Program-made: the position numbers and the translations under genes
Notes under the pieces: model-generated
What the model was told of the DNA's origin: nothing
The model's database searches: none
Seen by the model: only the letters and a program-made list of their open reading frames with translations
Part shown: positions 1 through 11,400 of the stretch, piece by piece
Layout: each line of letters starts with the position of its first letter
Position numbering within the stretch: position 1 is the stretch's first letter
Assembly: GCA_032718475.1 (NCBI GenBank)
Contig: JAUCBJ010001168.1
Span: 40,511-104,510, forward strand
DNA: 64,000 bases
Direction: 5' to 3'
Source of the DNA: Nemertoderma westbladi
Taxonomy: Eukaryota; Xenacoelomorpha; Nemertodermatida; Nemertodermatidae

Positions 1-824
1 AGCGACGGACTTCCATCGCTTACCGACTTTACTGGTTCTAGTGGCCATTTTGGCCCTACCTGCAGACGACACCTAAACCTCCAGATTAACCTCGGCATCG
101 GCGTCGTTCGAACCTGCCCTCCCCGTTAACTTTATCCACCATGTGTGTGCGGCCCTACGTACACTTCATCTAACACTATGATCCCAGATCACTTCAATTC
201 AAACAGTTCAGTGGCAACCTCCTGCGGCCTCTCATTCGCCAGTTCTCCCTGCCCAAATCATACTAAATACCGAAAGTGTTTAGTAGACTCACCAATCTTT
301 TTCATCAGTTTGGTTTAATCTACCTTATGGCTTTTCTTCTCTTCGTCAATGAGTCACCTGGTGGTGTTATAGCCCTCATCAGTCACTGGCTTACCATCAC
401 ATCCTCGTCCTCGACCTCCTGGTTCTCCCTCCTTGTTCGGCATCGTACTGCGGCCCGTCTGTCACCATTCCATCAGGCTGCGCACCACCTGTAGCCCCTT
501 GTTGGCTGGTGGTCCCTGATGCTGCACATGTGAACTTAGCCTTTTAGATTACTTATTTTACTAATTTTAAGCTCAAAACACCATTTTATATTGATAAAGT
601 TGGTTACAATATAATATTGGCTATTTCTGTTGAACAATTCTTTGTTGAGGGTTTTAACGCCATCTAGTGCCATTATACACATATTCTACCTCCCATTGGC
701 TGTATCATTCTATTACGGTTAATTTAATAAATATGAGCTTGGTTGGTTGGATGCTGGTTCACTGTGTACATGTTGTGCTGCAGTGGAATTACATCTCCCA
801 TGCAGGACTTTAATCCGCTAGTCA
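1..824. other. No supported gene; possible 3' end of an upstream unit
   Basis: I see no convincing coding exon here. The longest open frames are short, and their amino-acid content (Ser/His/Leu-rich) resembles no family I know. An AATAAA hexamer at 726-731 on the plus strand lies in AT-rich sequence, so this could be the 3' untranslated end of a transcription unit or retroelement that starts outside the window. That is only a possibility. Confidence 0.25.
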
Positions 825-1632
825 GATTTTTCCACCGAGGATCTCAGAGCATTGACCGATTCCAACGAGGATCTTGACACAGCGCCTCAGAGCATTGACC
901 TTTTCCACCGATGATCTTGACACAGCGCCTCAGAGCATTGACCTTTTCCACCGATGATCTCGACATAGCGCCTCAGAGCATTGACCTTTTCCACCGATGA
1001 TCTCGACACAGTGCCCCAGAGCATTGACCTTTTCTACCAATGATCTCGACACAGCGCCTCAGAGCATTGACCTTTTCCACCGATGATCTCGACACAGCGC
1101 CCCAGAGCATTGACCTTTTCTACCAATGATCTCGACACAGCGCCTCAGAGCATTGACCTTTTCCACCGAGGATCTCGAAATAGCGCCTCAGAGCATTGAC
1201 CTTTTCCACCGGTGATCTCGACACAGCGCCCCAGAGCATTGACCTTTTCTACCAATGATCTCGACACAGCGCCCCAGAGCATTGACCTTTTCCACCGAGG
1301 ATCTCGAAATAGCGCCTCAGAGCTTTGACCTTTTCCACCGATGATCTCGACAAAGCGCCTCAGAGCATGTACCTTTTCCACCGATGATCTCGCACAGCGC
1401 CCCAGAGCATGGACCTTTTCCACCGATGATCTCGACACAGCGCCTCAGAGCATTGACCTTTTCCACCAATGATCTCGACACAGCGCCCCAGAGCATTGAC
1501 CTTTTCCACCGATGATCTCGACACAGCGCCCCAGAGCATGGACCTTTTCCACCGATGATCTCGACACAGCGCCTCAGAGCATTGACCTTTTCCGCCGATG
1601 ATCTCGACACAGCGCCTCAGAGTATTGACCTT
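825..1632. repeat. 43-bp minisatellite, about 19 copies
   Basis: A tandem array whose unit reads approximately AGCATTGACCTTTTCCACCG followed by ATGATCTCGACACAGCGCCTCAG. Successive AGCATTG motifs at 934 and 977 are exactly 43 bases apart. Units differ by point changes (GATGATCTC, AATGATCTC, GAGGATCTC; CGCCTCAG or CGCCCCAG), and one unit near 1390 lacks a couple of bases. Because 43 is not a multiple of three, the antisense open frames across it read different frames of the same repeat and are not genes. The array ends about 230 bases before the nidogen-like exon. Confidence 0.95.
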
Positions 1633-1866
1633 CTTGGATCACCTCATGTTGCTGTTGAGGATGGTAAGCCTCTCGCAAAGCAATCTATTCAGCATACGTG
1701 CAAAATTGGTCTATAATGGTTAGTTAAATTATTTTTTTAAGTCGATTTTTTTTGGGTGAAATGGTCAAATATTTTGTGAATTTAATTGGTAGCATTAAAA
1801 TATTTCCAATACGTGAATGAATAATATATGGTAAAATATTGATTAGTTTGGATATCAACTGCAACT
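1633..1866. other. AT-rich spacer upstream of the nidogen-like exon
   Basis: There is no ORF. The stretch is strongly A/T-rich (T-runs near 1730-1750, AATATTTCC and ATAATATATGG near 1800-1835). It would contain the promoter and 5' UTR of the exon beginning at 1867 if the annotated ATG is the true start. No single TATA or initiator element stands out. Confidence 0.3.
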
Positions 1867-2628
1867 ATGAGAAACTTCTGGGCCATCAAGATGTATGTCT
1901 CAGTTATTATTCTTGAATTGATCTCCACAATTGGAACAGGACAGACAATTTGTGGCTCTTCAATATGTAGTGACTTCGCAGTCTGTGACAGTGGGTGTTG
2001 CCAGTGTGTAATGCCACAGATAGGTAATGGTACTCAATGCATTGTTTTTGACTCCGATCCAAAAGATCCTAAACTCTGGATCCATGGTACCATAGGCATA
2101 CATGTCAATGAAGTGGCGGTTGACAGGGGTTATATCAGTGGCATTGTATATCTAAGCCACAATGATATAGTAACTGGAGTGGTGGGTCGTCATCATATCA
2201 CCAGTCCACGCGCCTTCACACGCAACCTGACATTCATTATTGAGGATGTGTATGACATCAGCCCATTGGAGATATTACAGAGTCCATGCATATGGATGAC
2301 ATTGGGGTTAACAACCCATAGGAATAACGGCTACAGTTTAACTGGAGGCTATGCCACTGCATCCGGAAACATTAGCTATGTAGGAATGCCTGAATATTCC
2401 CTTGACTACCAGATTGTATTTAACGGTCTGGAAAAAGATGATGTCAGCTATCACTTAAATACAAAAATAAGCATAAATGGAACTATTCCAAAACGTGAAC
2501 CAGCTTCTAAGATAACAGTTAAGAATTACAATGATACGTATCACCATGTGTCAGCAGGATTAGTTACCGGAAAATTTAAACGTAACATCACGATCACAAA
2601 ACAGTCTGGTGAAGAACAGGAATATCAG
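1867..2628 (+). CDS. Secreted EGF plus nidogen-G2F domain protein, first coding exon
   Basis: This encodes 254 codons up to a splice donor (CAG|GTGAG, intron starting at 2629); the frame then meets a stop in the intron at 2635. Residues 1-25 form a hydrophobic signal peptide (a second Met at residue 9 starts its core). Residues about 29-58 are a small cysteine-rich EGF-like module with the typical IGNGTQC end. Residues about 70-254 match the G2F beta-barrel of nidogen/hemicentin: NGYSLTGG, a YVGMPEYSLDYQIVFNGL-like strand, and a TYHHVSAGLVTGKF segment aligning with the nidogen YELYHYSTS region. Several N-glycosylation sequons (NGT, NLT, NIS, NDT, NIT) fit an extracellular protein. In nidogen the G2F barrel binds collagen IV and perlecan in basement membrane. 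The exon ends near the end of the barrel, so the rest of the gene lies beyond an intron that I cannot follow. Domain calls come from remembered family patterns, not a search. Confidence 0.75.
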
Positions 2629-2784
2629 GTGAGATAAGATCAACAACCTATTATTATGATGACATGACTAATAACTTGTATTATAGACTACATGAAATGA
2701 TAGGTAGGTAGGTAGGTATGTACAAACTGAAATATATTGAGAAGCGAAATGAAATTCTATTCAATTTGACAAACCTTTGAACGG
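2629..2784 (+). other. Intron start with short (TAGG)n run
   Basis: The intron of the nidogen-like gene begins with GTGAG at 2629. A small (TAGG)n microsatellite of about five units lies near 2701-2718. No exon is visible before the LINE remnant that follows. Confidence 0.5.
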
Positions 2785-3440
2785 GCCTCTCGGTTCAAGG
2801 AGACACATTAGCCACCTTCCCCTTTATTATTGTCATGGACTATGTGCTGAAGAATCTCTCAATATCCATAGCGCTGAAGCGGTGGTAATATACCCACCAT
2901 CAGGTAGTCATGGATGGTTGTGATGGGCTCCCAGCGGAACATCTACCTGATCTTGACTTTGAGGATGATCTTGTTCTACAGTCATATACATTGAAGGGAG
3001 CACAGATGCTGTTATCTAACTTAGAGAATGCGCATCCAGTGTTGGCATCTTTGAGAACAGCACAAAGACCAAAATTCCGAAAGTAAACATTGACTCCAAC
3101 CACCAGAAATTCGATCGTGATAACATGCAATCCCTGGATGGAATGGAAGTCATGTGAATGATATCTGCTACGTTGAATCATTGGTTATGCCTGGTGAATC
3201 TCCGAATTCGCAAAGGGAAAGCCTGGTGTGGCAATCCACGAGCTATCATTGTTGATCTGGAAGAGCGGTAAAATCTCATGTTCTTTGTTCTATGTAGGTA
3301 TGCCTTTCCCATGCACCAGTGGTGCTGCTCTATGTCAGCCCATCATGCTGGGCTCTAACTGCTGATTCAACTACTGTCTCAGGATGATACATATACCAGG
3401 ATGCTGCGACAGGGTGCACAACATTGCCTATGATGCATGC
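2785..3440 (+). pseudogene. Decayed RTE-like LINE reverse transcriptase fragment
   Basis: Broken-frame plus-strand remnant of the same LINE family found on the minus strand at 5698-7416. Readable blocks in order: VQGDTLATFPFIIVMDYVLK (RT motif, about 2790-2850); DLDFEDDLVL, where the family has DLDFADD, so the first residue of the catalytic FADD box is changed to E (about 2945-2975); KGAQMLLSNLENA; LRIRKGKAW (about 3205-3230); and a degraded tail resembling the LLYGSPCWALT region. Frame changes separate the blocks. It lies inside the presumed intron of the nidogen-like gene, in the same orientation. Certainly non-functional. Confidence 0.75.
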
Positions 3441-4881
3441 ATAACTTGCAAATAAATACATGTAAATAAATTATTGAACCGCTTTATATTGGATTCCTTA
3501 TACAGTAGAAAATAATTTATATACCAGTAATAGGGAGATATTATGCGATTCTATAATTAATTCTTATTGTGATATTTAACGGTGCACAGACGCAGACGGT
3601 GGCTGGCCGGGAAGGCCCGTTGCACAAAGCACCTTCTTTACACATATATTACAGGTTCGTAGAGCCTTCGCGCAGCACGAGGCTCAGTTATGAGACACAA
3701 GTTAAAATTGAGTGATTCTATCACAAAATCTGTACTTCAGATACAAAACCGCCATTCAATAAAAGAAAGGGGTATATAATTAAAAAGTAAAGTAAATTTT
3801 CTTCCGCCGTTAAGTCAGTGATTACGCCCAAAGTCTTACGACTTATTTTCGTTGCGGTCCCCCAGAACTATTCTCCCAAGAGAAAACTCCAGTACTCAAT
3901 CAGCTATCATTTAAGGATACAAGCGCATAAGCTAAGATATATAAGTTCAACGAAGTGAATATGCATGCTAACAAGAACTGACATACTGTACGCAATAAGA
4001 TGATATACAATAGGGTTGGTGCACGAAAAAAATGTTGGGCTAAAAAACAATTGAATAAGGGGTAAAAAGGGTGCCCTGCATCGAGTGGTGGGGTCTGTTT
4101 TTTGTAAAAACACGTCGAAACGGTCGAAATGGCGGGATTAAGTAACTGCCTGAGGCCAATTTTGAAAATCGACTGTAATTGGCTGCTACAAATTGTTAGA
4201 ATAGCTTGCAATTGTTTGGCGGGAGATTCGAATCGAGGAAAAGAGTTATTCTTATTAATTGCTTATTTCTGTTGTGTCGTATTAATCTGCAGTCTGCAGT
4301 TAGCTGTATGACTGTATGGATTGCTGGACTTGTTACTGGATCTGACACTCGTGATCTGTTGGGGCGACCCCTTCCACGTAGTTGTTCGGTGATGGTGGTG
4401 TTCAGTGATCTGGCTGTGGTGGCCTACAGTTTAGTCTACACTACTATTGTATATTTCTGATATAACTGATATTTCTGTATTTACAATAAATATATGTTCT
4501 ATGTTTCAAACTCATTTATCATTTGATGCCACATGAATTTAACACGAATTTGACGTCATTACGCAGTGATCTGATAATTTTTTATCTTGGTTTCTATGGG
4601 GAGAGATTTTCGATCGATTCAAATACACATTAAATCTCAATTATTTTACACGTATATCAATTGAAGAGAGTTTTGCAGTTACTGTGTATCGAAACCTACA
4701 TTAACACATTATAACTATGGGAGAGGATAAGTAACAGTAAAGTAAAAGGTAGTCTTTATGATCAAGATTTCAAGCCCGCTTAACAGAATTATACTAGATT
4801 ATACTCCTTCGATTTTCCACAATACTATTACTTTTACAGCTAGAGTCTGTAATTGTTGTATATATTTTTATTACGTTTTAG
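3441..4881. other. Non-coding spacer, nothing recognised
   Basis: There are no ORFs with family resemblance. The overlapping open frames around 3900-4460 are short, low-complexity and run on both strands. AATAAA-type hexamers occur, for example near 4486, in AT-rich sequence. A compact moderately GC-rich block at 3580-3680 could be an old SINE or LTR scrap, but I cannot identify it. Confidence 0.3.
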
Positions 4882-5044
4882 ATTATAATGAATTTGAAAG
4901 TGACTTTCAATGAGTGCATGGGATCACAACCTACCAGGGGCAGTTGGATAGCAACGAAAAACACAGAGGTGTGGTTCAGAGATTATAAATCAAGAATAAA
5001 GGATAATGTACTAATTTGGGAGGCGAATGTGGAAGCTACTGGGG
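4882..5044 (+). CDS. Candidate internal exon, no family recognised
   Basis: A T-rich tract ending GTTTTAG at 4881 looks like a 3' splice site. It is followed by 163 bases open in one frame (ATG at 4888 in the same frame), and then GGG|GTAAGT, a perfect 5' splice site, at 5045. The encoded ~54 residues include ECMGSQPTRGSW and VWFRDYKSRIKDNV. I do not recognise the domain. Both splice signals around an open frame make an internal exon plausible, possibly of the same plus-strand gene as the nidogen-like exon 2.3 kb upstream. Chance is a real alternative for so short a frame. Confidence 0.3.
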
Positions 5045-5424
5045 GTAAGTAGCTTCAGATACATACGGATGTATACATACATACAGATGAATTTAAAGTA
5101 GGCCTACAGTAGGCTGTACCACTGCACGGTTGCATAATATTGCGCTGTTTTGAAATGATTGGACCATAATGCCTCAGCAATGTCTGGCGAGTAACAACAG
5201 CATAGAGAGTGAGGAAAGTAATTATTGTTAAGGCCCGGGTCACACATGAGCTTTCAACTTTCAACATTATAATACCAGAATAAAAGTGGTATTGGACCTC
5301 TTAAGTACAAGGCAAGGTAAAAAAATTAAGGCAAAAAACTTCTCCGAAGTACTACTGTATCTGAAAATTTTACAACTGATAACAACAACAACAACGTACC
5401 ACCTTTCAAATCAAGAGTTCCAAA
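5045..5424. other. Spacer, nothing recognised
   Basis: AT-rich, with a short (AAC)n run near 5381-5397. No coding signal was seen on either strand. Confidence 0.3.
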
Positions 5425-5665
5425 CAATGTTTCTGATTGGTACAGTATGATAGACGACAGGAAAAACATAGACATAGTTTATATTGATATCTAAGGCTTT
5501 CGATAGTTGTGTACACCCAAAGGTGCTTTGTAACTTGTCATCTTATGGTATATGTGGAGATTTGCTTCCTTGGTTAGGAGCATTCCTCTCTAATAGAACG
5601 CAACGCTTTCTTGTTGGAAATGAATTTTCGGATAATGTACCAGTCTCATCTGGCACTACTACTAC
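5425..5665 (+). pseudogene. LINE reverse transcriptase fragment (CR1/jockey type)
   Basis: Plus-strand RT palm fragment. The first part reads DWYSMIDDRKNIDIVYIDI, then a 1-base frame change at about 5492-5495 leads into SKAFDSCVHPKVL, followed by a GDLLPWLGAFLSNRTQRF block. Together these form the (Y/F)(L/I)DxSKAFDxVxHxxLL...W(L/I)xxFLxxRxQ signature of CR1/jockey-like elements. It ends around 5665, where a short (ACT)n run begins that probably belongs to the 3' tail of the next LINE on the opposite strand. Non-functional. Confidence 0.65.
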
Positions 5666-5697
5666 TAGGATCGGCATGCTGCATTGCAGCTGCATTT

Positions 5698-7622
5698 TTA
5701 AGAATGCTGTGCCGGCCTATCGACAAAATTGCACCGCCACAACTCCCTATCACCCATGACATTTGCTAGATCATCCGCATCTTCAAGGCCAGTGTCCTTT
5801 AAGATGCGCCTCAAGAAAGTCATGGGCTGTCCACCATGCTTATTCACTCCATGAGGCTGCCAAAGTACAAGATTATGCATTGGCTGGTCCTCACGGCGAA
5901 AGCAATGTCCTGCAAAGCGGAGGCGATTTTGTTCTTGTGTCAAGCTTGGGGGAACCAATGAGACACCTCCAATGTTATATAGTGTCTGGTTGGAGATGTG
6001 TGCATTGAACTTGACACAATGAATTCTTGTGAATGTGCCATCCAGAGATTTGGTGTCCTCAGCAGTTAGAGCCCAGCATGGACTCCCATAGAGGAGTACT
6101 TGAACTACTGCTGCTCTAAATAACCGGACCTTAAGTTTCCAATTAATTCTCGGTGACTTCCAAATCCTGGAAAGCCTATTCAAGGCTGCCCAAGCCCATG
6201 CCTTTCCCTTGCGTATTCGAAGGTCCTCACCTGACTTCCGGATCCATGATCCCAGGTAACAGAAGTCATGCACATGCTCAAGCATACCATCTTTTGAGCT
6301 TATGCTCATCCGATCAGAGACTTGGTGAGGACTTTCAAAGTTAATTGTCAAAATTTTGGTCTTTCTGGAGTTAATAAAAAGACCAACACTAGAAGCAGCA
6401 TGTTCTAATGAGCTGAGGAGCCGTTGGGCTCCCTCTAGTGATTCTGAGAGTACTCCTAAGTCATCAGCAAAGTCTAGATCAGTTAGGTACTTGGCAGGAT
6501 TTCCTCGACTTCTGGAGCCAGTAGGTGGAGTTATCATCACCCCATCATCATTATGATGATCTAAGGACATGCGTAGAACATAGTCAACAACAATTATGAA
6601 CAAGAATGGTGCAAGTGTGTCTCCCTGGAGGACGCCCCATAACACTTCAAATGGTTCTGTGTCACCGTCAACAGTAGACACAAATGTTGTCGAACCATCG
6701 TATACTGATCTGATTGCTGCAATAATTTCATCAGGAATCCCATATATTGAAAGTATGCTGAACATACGTGAACGAGAGACTGAATCAAAGGCCTTGAAGA
6801 AGTCAACAAAGATAACAGCCAGATGCCTCTCTTTCTTATTTGATAACTCTTCAATTATCCTTCTAAGTGCCAAAATGGGCTCCATGGTCCCACGACCTTT
6901 ACGGAACCCATTCTGATTTCCACGGAGCACTCTCTCAATGGGATCCCTGATGCGATTTAATAGAATTATATTGTTTAGCTTTGCAGCAATCGAGATCAAT
7001 GAGATTCCCCGAAAAGAACCATAGAGTGTTAGGTTGCCCTTCTTGGGAACTGGCACCAACTTATTTGTTTTCATTTCTTGTGGGACTCTTGTTGTTCGGT
7101 ACATGTCTACTATGATGCTATAGATGAGCTTTAAACACTCAGGTATTTTAAAGACCTCAGGGGGAACACCATCTACTCCACTGGCACGATTGGTCTTAAT
7201 GCTCTTTGCAGCAGCCTTCACTTCTGCAAAGGAGATATCGCCAATGGGAATATCTGGGAGTACAGACTCAGACACTTTTACTTCTATAAAGTTATCAGGC
7301 AATACCCTGTCATTATTGAGGAGCTTTTCAAAGTGGGCCTTCCAACCATTGAGGCGATCGGCTGGTGATTCAGCCTTAACCTTGGTGGTTGGTTGGCTTT
7401 TTCGACCAGCAAGCAAGTTGATCGATCTCCATGCCTGGGATGATTGCCTGCTGTCGTCAGCATCATTGATGGCATCAACCTGTTGGTTTATTAGCTTCTG
7501 TAGATTAACAGAGTACTACCTGTTCAGGGACCTAGATGCAGCCTTAACTGTATTCTTGGCCGCTGTAGTCTGTTTGAGTCGGGACTCTTTCTGCGCCTTA
7601 TAGAGGTCATTTCGGCACTTCT
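5698..7622 (-). pseudogene. RTE-like LINE reverse transcriptase (FADD), 5'-truncated
   Basis: A 572-codon minus-strand frame (7416 down to 5698), continuous upstream to about 7622 except for one in-frame TAG at 7516-7518. It has RT palm motifs in order: NRASGVDGVPPEVF, a GSFRGISL block, QNGFRKGRGT, VDFFKAFDS (about residue 204), VLQGDTLAPFLF (about 262) and the catalytic DLDFADD (about 315), then the LGSWI and LLYGSPCWAL regions after the palm. The FADD box and overall pattern point to the RTE/BovB group of non-LTR retrotransposons. The apurinic endonuclease domain expected upstream is absent. At the 3' side a short (AGT)n tract near 5660-5675 (minus orientation) resembles the microsatellite tails of RTE elements. 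Two further copies of the family lie at 2785-3440 and 52110-52320. Confidence 0.8.
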
Positions 7623-7626
7623 GAAT

Positions 7627-7809
7627 TTGTCAGTCCAGGGGGCCCGTATCCTGTTTCGAGGCTATACAGGAACTGTTTCTGCAGCTGCTAACATATCTAA
7701 AATACTGGAAACTGCAGCACCAAAACGCTTTATTCGAATACGTGGTGATTCACAACCATGGATAAATAGTGATATATTACACATTATAGCAGCAAAAACA
7801 ATGCCCTGA
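7627..7809 (+). pseudogene. Possible LINE endonuclease-RT linker fragment
   Basis: Open plus-strand frame of 60 codons. It contains AAPKRFIRIRG followed by PWINSDILHIIAAK, the pattern (hAPxk...PWi...i..li..k) that follows the endonuclease in CR1/L2/jockey LINEs. It is wedged between two minus-strand RTE-like pieces, so it would be an insertion or rearranged scrap. The resemblance is short and the call is tentative. Confidence 0.35.
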
Positions 7810-7829
7810 CAAGTTTTCACAAAAATCCG

Positions 7830-8485
7830 ACCCGTGTCAACGAGCAGCATTATAAACGCCTTAGCACTCCGGTTTAGCACTCCGGTTTTCCATACCTCCG
7901 CTGGGATTTCATCTAATCCACTTGCTTTATTATTGGACATGCTTTTAATGCTTCGTTGGAGTTCGGCAGGTGTGAAGTCCCCTGTTTCTATAGGTAGTGT
8001 CTTGTCATATATTTTCCTTGTAGGGTTGACCTCGATGTTTGGTGGCTGCCCAAGCAAGTTGCTGAAGTGATTTTTCCACTTCCCAACACGTTCTTCAGGA
8101 CTATCTGCTTTGAGGCGCCCCTTTGCACAACTTTTCCGACCAGATACCTCATTTACAGTTTGCCAGGTAAGTCTTGATTGTTGCTGTATGTGAGCAGTTG
8201 TCATTGCTTCAATTTTATCCTGTATGTACTTTTCCTGGCTGATGTTGTAGGTCAATTTAAGATCGTCCTTAGCTTTCTCAACCTTGTTAATGTTTTCGGT
8301 TGTTGGTTGTTCGGTTTTAACTTTGTAGGCTATCTTAAGATCTTCTCTCTTACAAGTAACCTCAGAGTTTTGCCATGGCACATACTGTTTTCGTTTGGGT
8401 TTCTGTTTTTTTCTGGTTTTTTCATAAATAAGAAGGGGATATTTCTGGGGGATATGCCTCTTAGCTGATTCCTGGTACCGGTACA
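7830..8485 (-). pseudogene. Second RTE-like LINE fragment (linker plus RT start)
   Basis: Minus-strand open frame beginning at 8486. It gives a Lys-rich linker (IAYKVKTEQPT, NKVEKAKDDLKLTY), then WQTVNEVSGRKS, ERVGKWKNHFSNLLG and MSNNKASGLDEIPAEVW, the classical start of an RTE/BovB-type RT. It is the same region as SPADRLNGWKAHFEKLLN...NRASGVDGVPPEVF in the neighbouring copy but clearly diverged, so it is another family. RT homology stops at about 7845. The frame stays open through unrelated sequence to 7662. The 5' end abuts the 28-bp satellite. Confidence 0.65.
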
Positions 8486-11400
8486 TTTAATGTATTACCT
8501 AGAACAGCTAACAGTTTATGTATTACCTAGAACAGCTAACATTTAATGTATTACCTAGAACAGCTAACATTTAATGTATTACCTAGAACAGCTAACATTT
8601 AATGTATGACCTAGAACTGCTAACAATTATTGTATTACCTAGAACAGCTAACATTTAATGTATTACCTAGAACAGCTAACATTTAATGTATTACCTAGAA
8701 CAGCTAACATTTAATGTATTACCTAGAACAGCTAACATTTAATGTATTACCTAGAACTGCTAACAATTATTGTATTACCTAGAACAGCTAACATTTAATG
8801 TATTACCTAGAACAGCTAACATTTAATGAATTAAATAGAACAGCTAACATTTAATGTATTACCTAGACCAGCTAACATTTAATGTATTACCTAGAACAGC
8901 TAACATTTAATGTATTACCTAGACCAGCTAACATTTAATGTATTACCTAGAACAGCTAACATTTAATGTATTACCTAGACCAGCTAACATTTAATGTATT
9001 ACCTAGAACAGCTAACATTTAATGTATTACCTAGAACAGCTAACATTTAATTTATTACCTAGAACAGCTAACATTTAATGTATTACCTAGAACAGCTAAC
9101 ATTTAATGTATTACCTAGACCAGCTAACATTTAATGTATTACCTAGAACAGCTAACATTTAATGTATTACCTAGACCAGCTAACATTTAATGTATTACCT
9201 AGACCAGCTAACATTTAATGTATTACCTAGACCAGCTAACATTTAATGTATTACCTAGACCAGCTAACATTTAATGTATTACCTAGAACAGCTAACATTT
9301 AATGTATTACCTAGACCAGCTAACATTTAATGTATTACCTAGACCAGCTAACATTTAATGTATTACCTAGACCAGCTAACATTTAATGTATTACCTAGAA
9401 CAGCTAACATTTAATGTATTACCTAGAACAGCTAACATTTAATGTATTACCTAGACCAGCTAACATTTAATGTATTACCTAGAACAGCTAACATTTAATT
9501 TATTACCTAGAACAGCTAACATTTAATGTATTACCTAGAACAGCTACCATTTAATGTATTACCTAGAACAGCTAACATTTAATGTATTACCTAGACCAGC
9601 TAACATTTAATGTATTACCTAGAACAGCTAACATTTAATGTATTACCTAGAACAGCTAACATTTAATTTATTACCTAGAACAGCTAACATTTAATGAATT
9701 ACCTAGAACAGCTAACATTTAATGTATTACCTAGAACAGCTAACATTTCATGTATTACCTAGAACAGCTAACATTTAATGTATTACCTAGACCAGCTAAC
9801 ATTTAATGTATTACCTAGAACAGCTAACATTTAATTTATTACCTAGAACAGCTAACATTTAATGTATTACCTAGAACAGCTAACATTTAATGTATTACCT
9901 AGAACAGCTAACATTTAATGTATTACCTAGAACTGCTAACAATTATTGTATTACCTAGAACAGCTAACATTTAATGTATTACCTAGAACAGCTAACATTT
10001 AATGAATTAAATAGAACAGCTAACATTTAATGTATTACCTAGACCAGCTAACATTTAATGTATTACCTAGAACAGCTAACATTTAATGTATTACCTAGAC
10101 CAGCTAACATTTAATGTATTACCTAGAACAGCTAACATTTAATGTATTACCTAGACCAGCTAACATTTAATGTATTACCTAGAACAGCTAACATTTAATG
10201 TATTACCTAGAACAGCTAACATTTAATTTATTACCTAGAACAGCTAACATTTAATGTATTACCTAGAACAGCTAACATTTAATGTATTACCTAGACCAGC
10301 TAACATTTAATGTATTACCTAGAACAGCTAACATTTAATGTATTACCTAGACCAGCTAACATTTAATGTATTACCTAGACCAGCTAACATTTAATGTATT
10401 ACCTAGACCAGCTAACATTTAATGTATTACCTAGACCAGCTAACATTTAATGTATTACCTAGAACAGCTAACATTTAATGTATTACCTAGACCAGCTAAC
10501 ATTTAATGTATTACCTAGACCAGCTAACATTTAATGTATTACCTAGACCAGCTAACATTTAATGTATTACCTAGAACAGCTAACATTTAATGTATTACCT
10601 AGAACAGCTAACATTTAATGTATTACCTAGACCAGCTAACATTTAATGTATTACCTAGAACAGCTAACATTTAATTTATTACCTAGAACAGCTAACATTT
10701 AATGTATTACCTAGAACAGCTAACATTTAATGTATTACCTAGAACAGCTAACATTTAATGTATTACCTAGACCAGCTAACATTTAATGTATTACCTAGAA
10801 CAGCTAACATTTAATGTATTACCTAGAACAGCTAACATTTAATTTATTACCTAGAACAGCTAACATTTAATGTATTACCTAGAACAGCTAACATTTAATG
10901 TATTACCTAGAACAGCTAACATTTGATGTATTACCTAGAACAGCTAACATTTAATGTATTGCCTAGACCAGCTAACATTTAATGTATTACCAGAACAGCT
11001 AACATTTAATTTATTACCTAGAACAGCTAACATTTAATGTATTACCTAGAACAGCTAACATTTAATATATTACCTAGACCAGCTAACATTTAATGTATTA
11101 CCTAGAACAGCTAACATTTAATGTATTACCTAGACCAGCTAACATTTAATGTATTACCTAGAACAGCTAACATTTAATGTATTACCTAGAACAGCTAACA
11201 TTTAATTTATTACCTAGAACAGCTAACATTTAATGTATTACCTAGAACAGCTAACATTTAATGTATTACATAGAACAGCTAACATTTCATATATTACCTA
11301 GAACAGCTAACATTTAATGTATTACCTAGACCAGCTAACATTTAATGTATTACCTAGAACAGCTAACATTTAATTTATTACCTAGAACAGCTAACATTTA

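Noticed and set aside
1145-1610. Two ~97-codon antisense ORFs
   Set aside because: They are readings of the 43-bp minisatellite in shifting frames; the repeat length is not a multiple of three.
3900-4460. Four overlapping small ORFs on both strands
   Set aside because: Short, low-complexity, with no splice or domain support.
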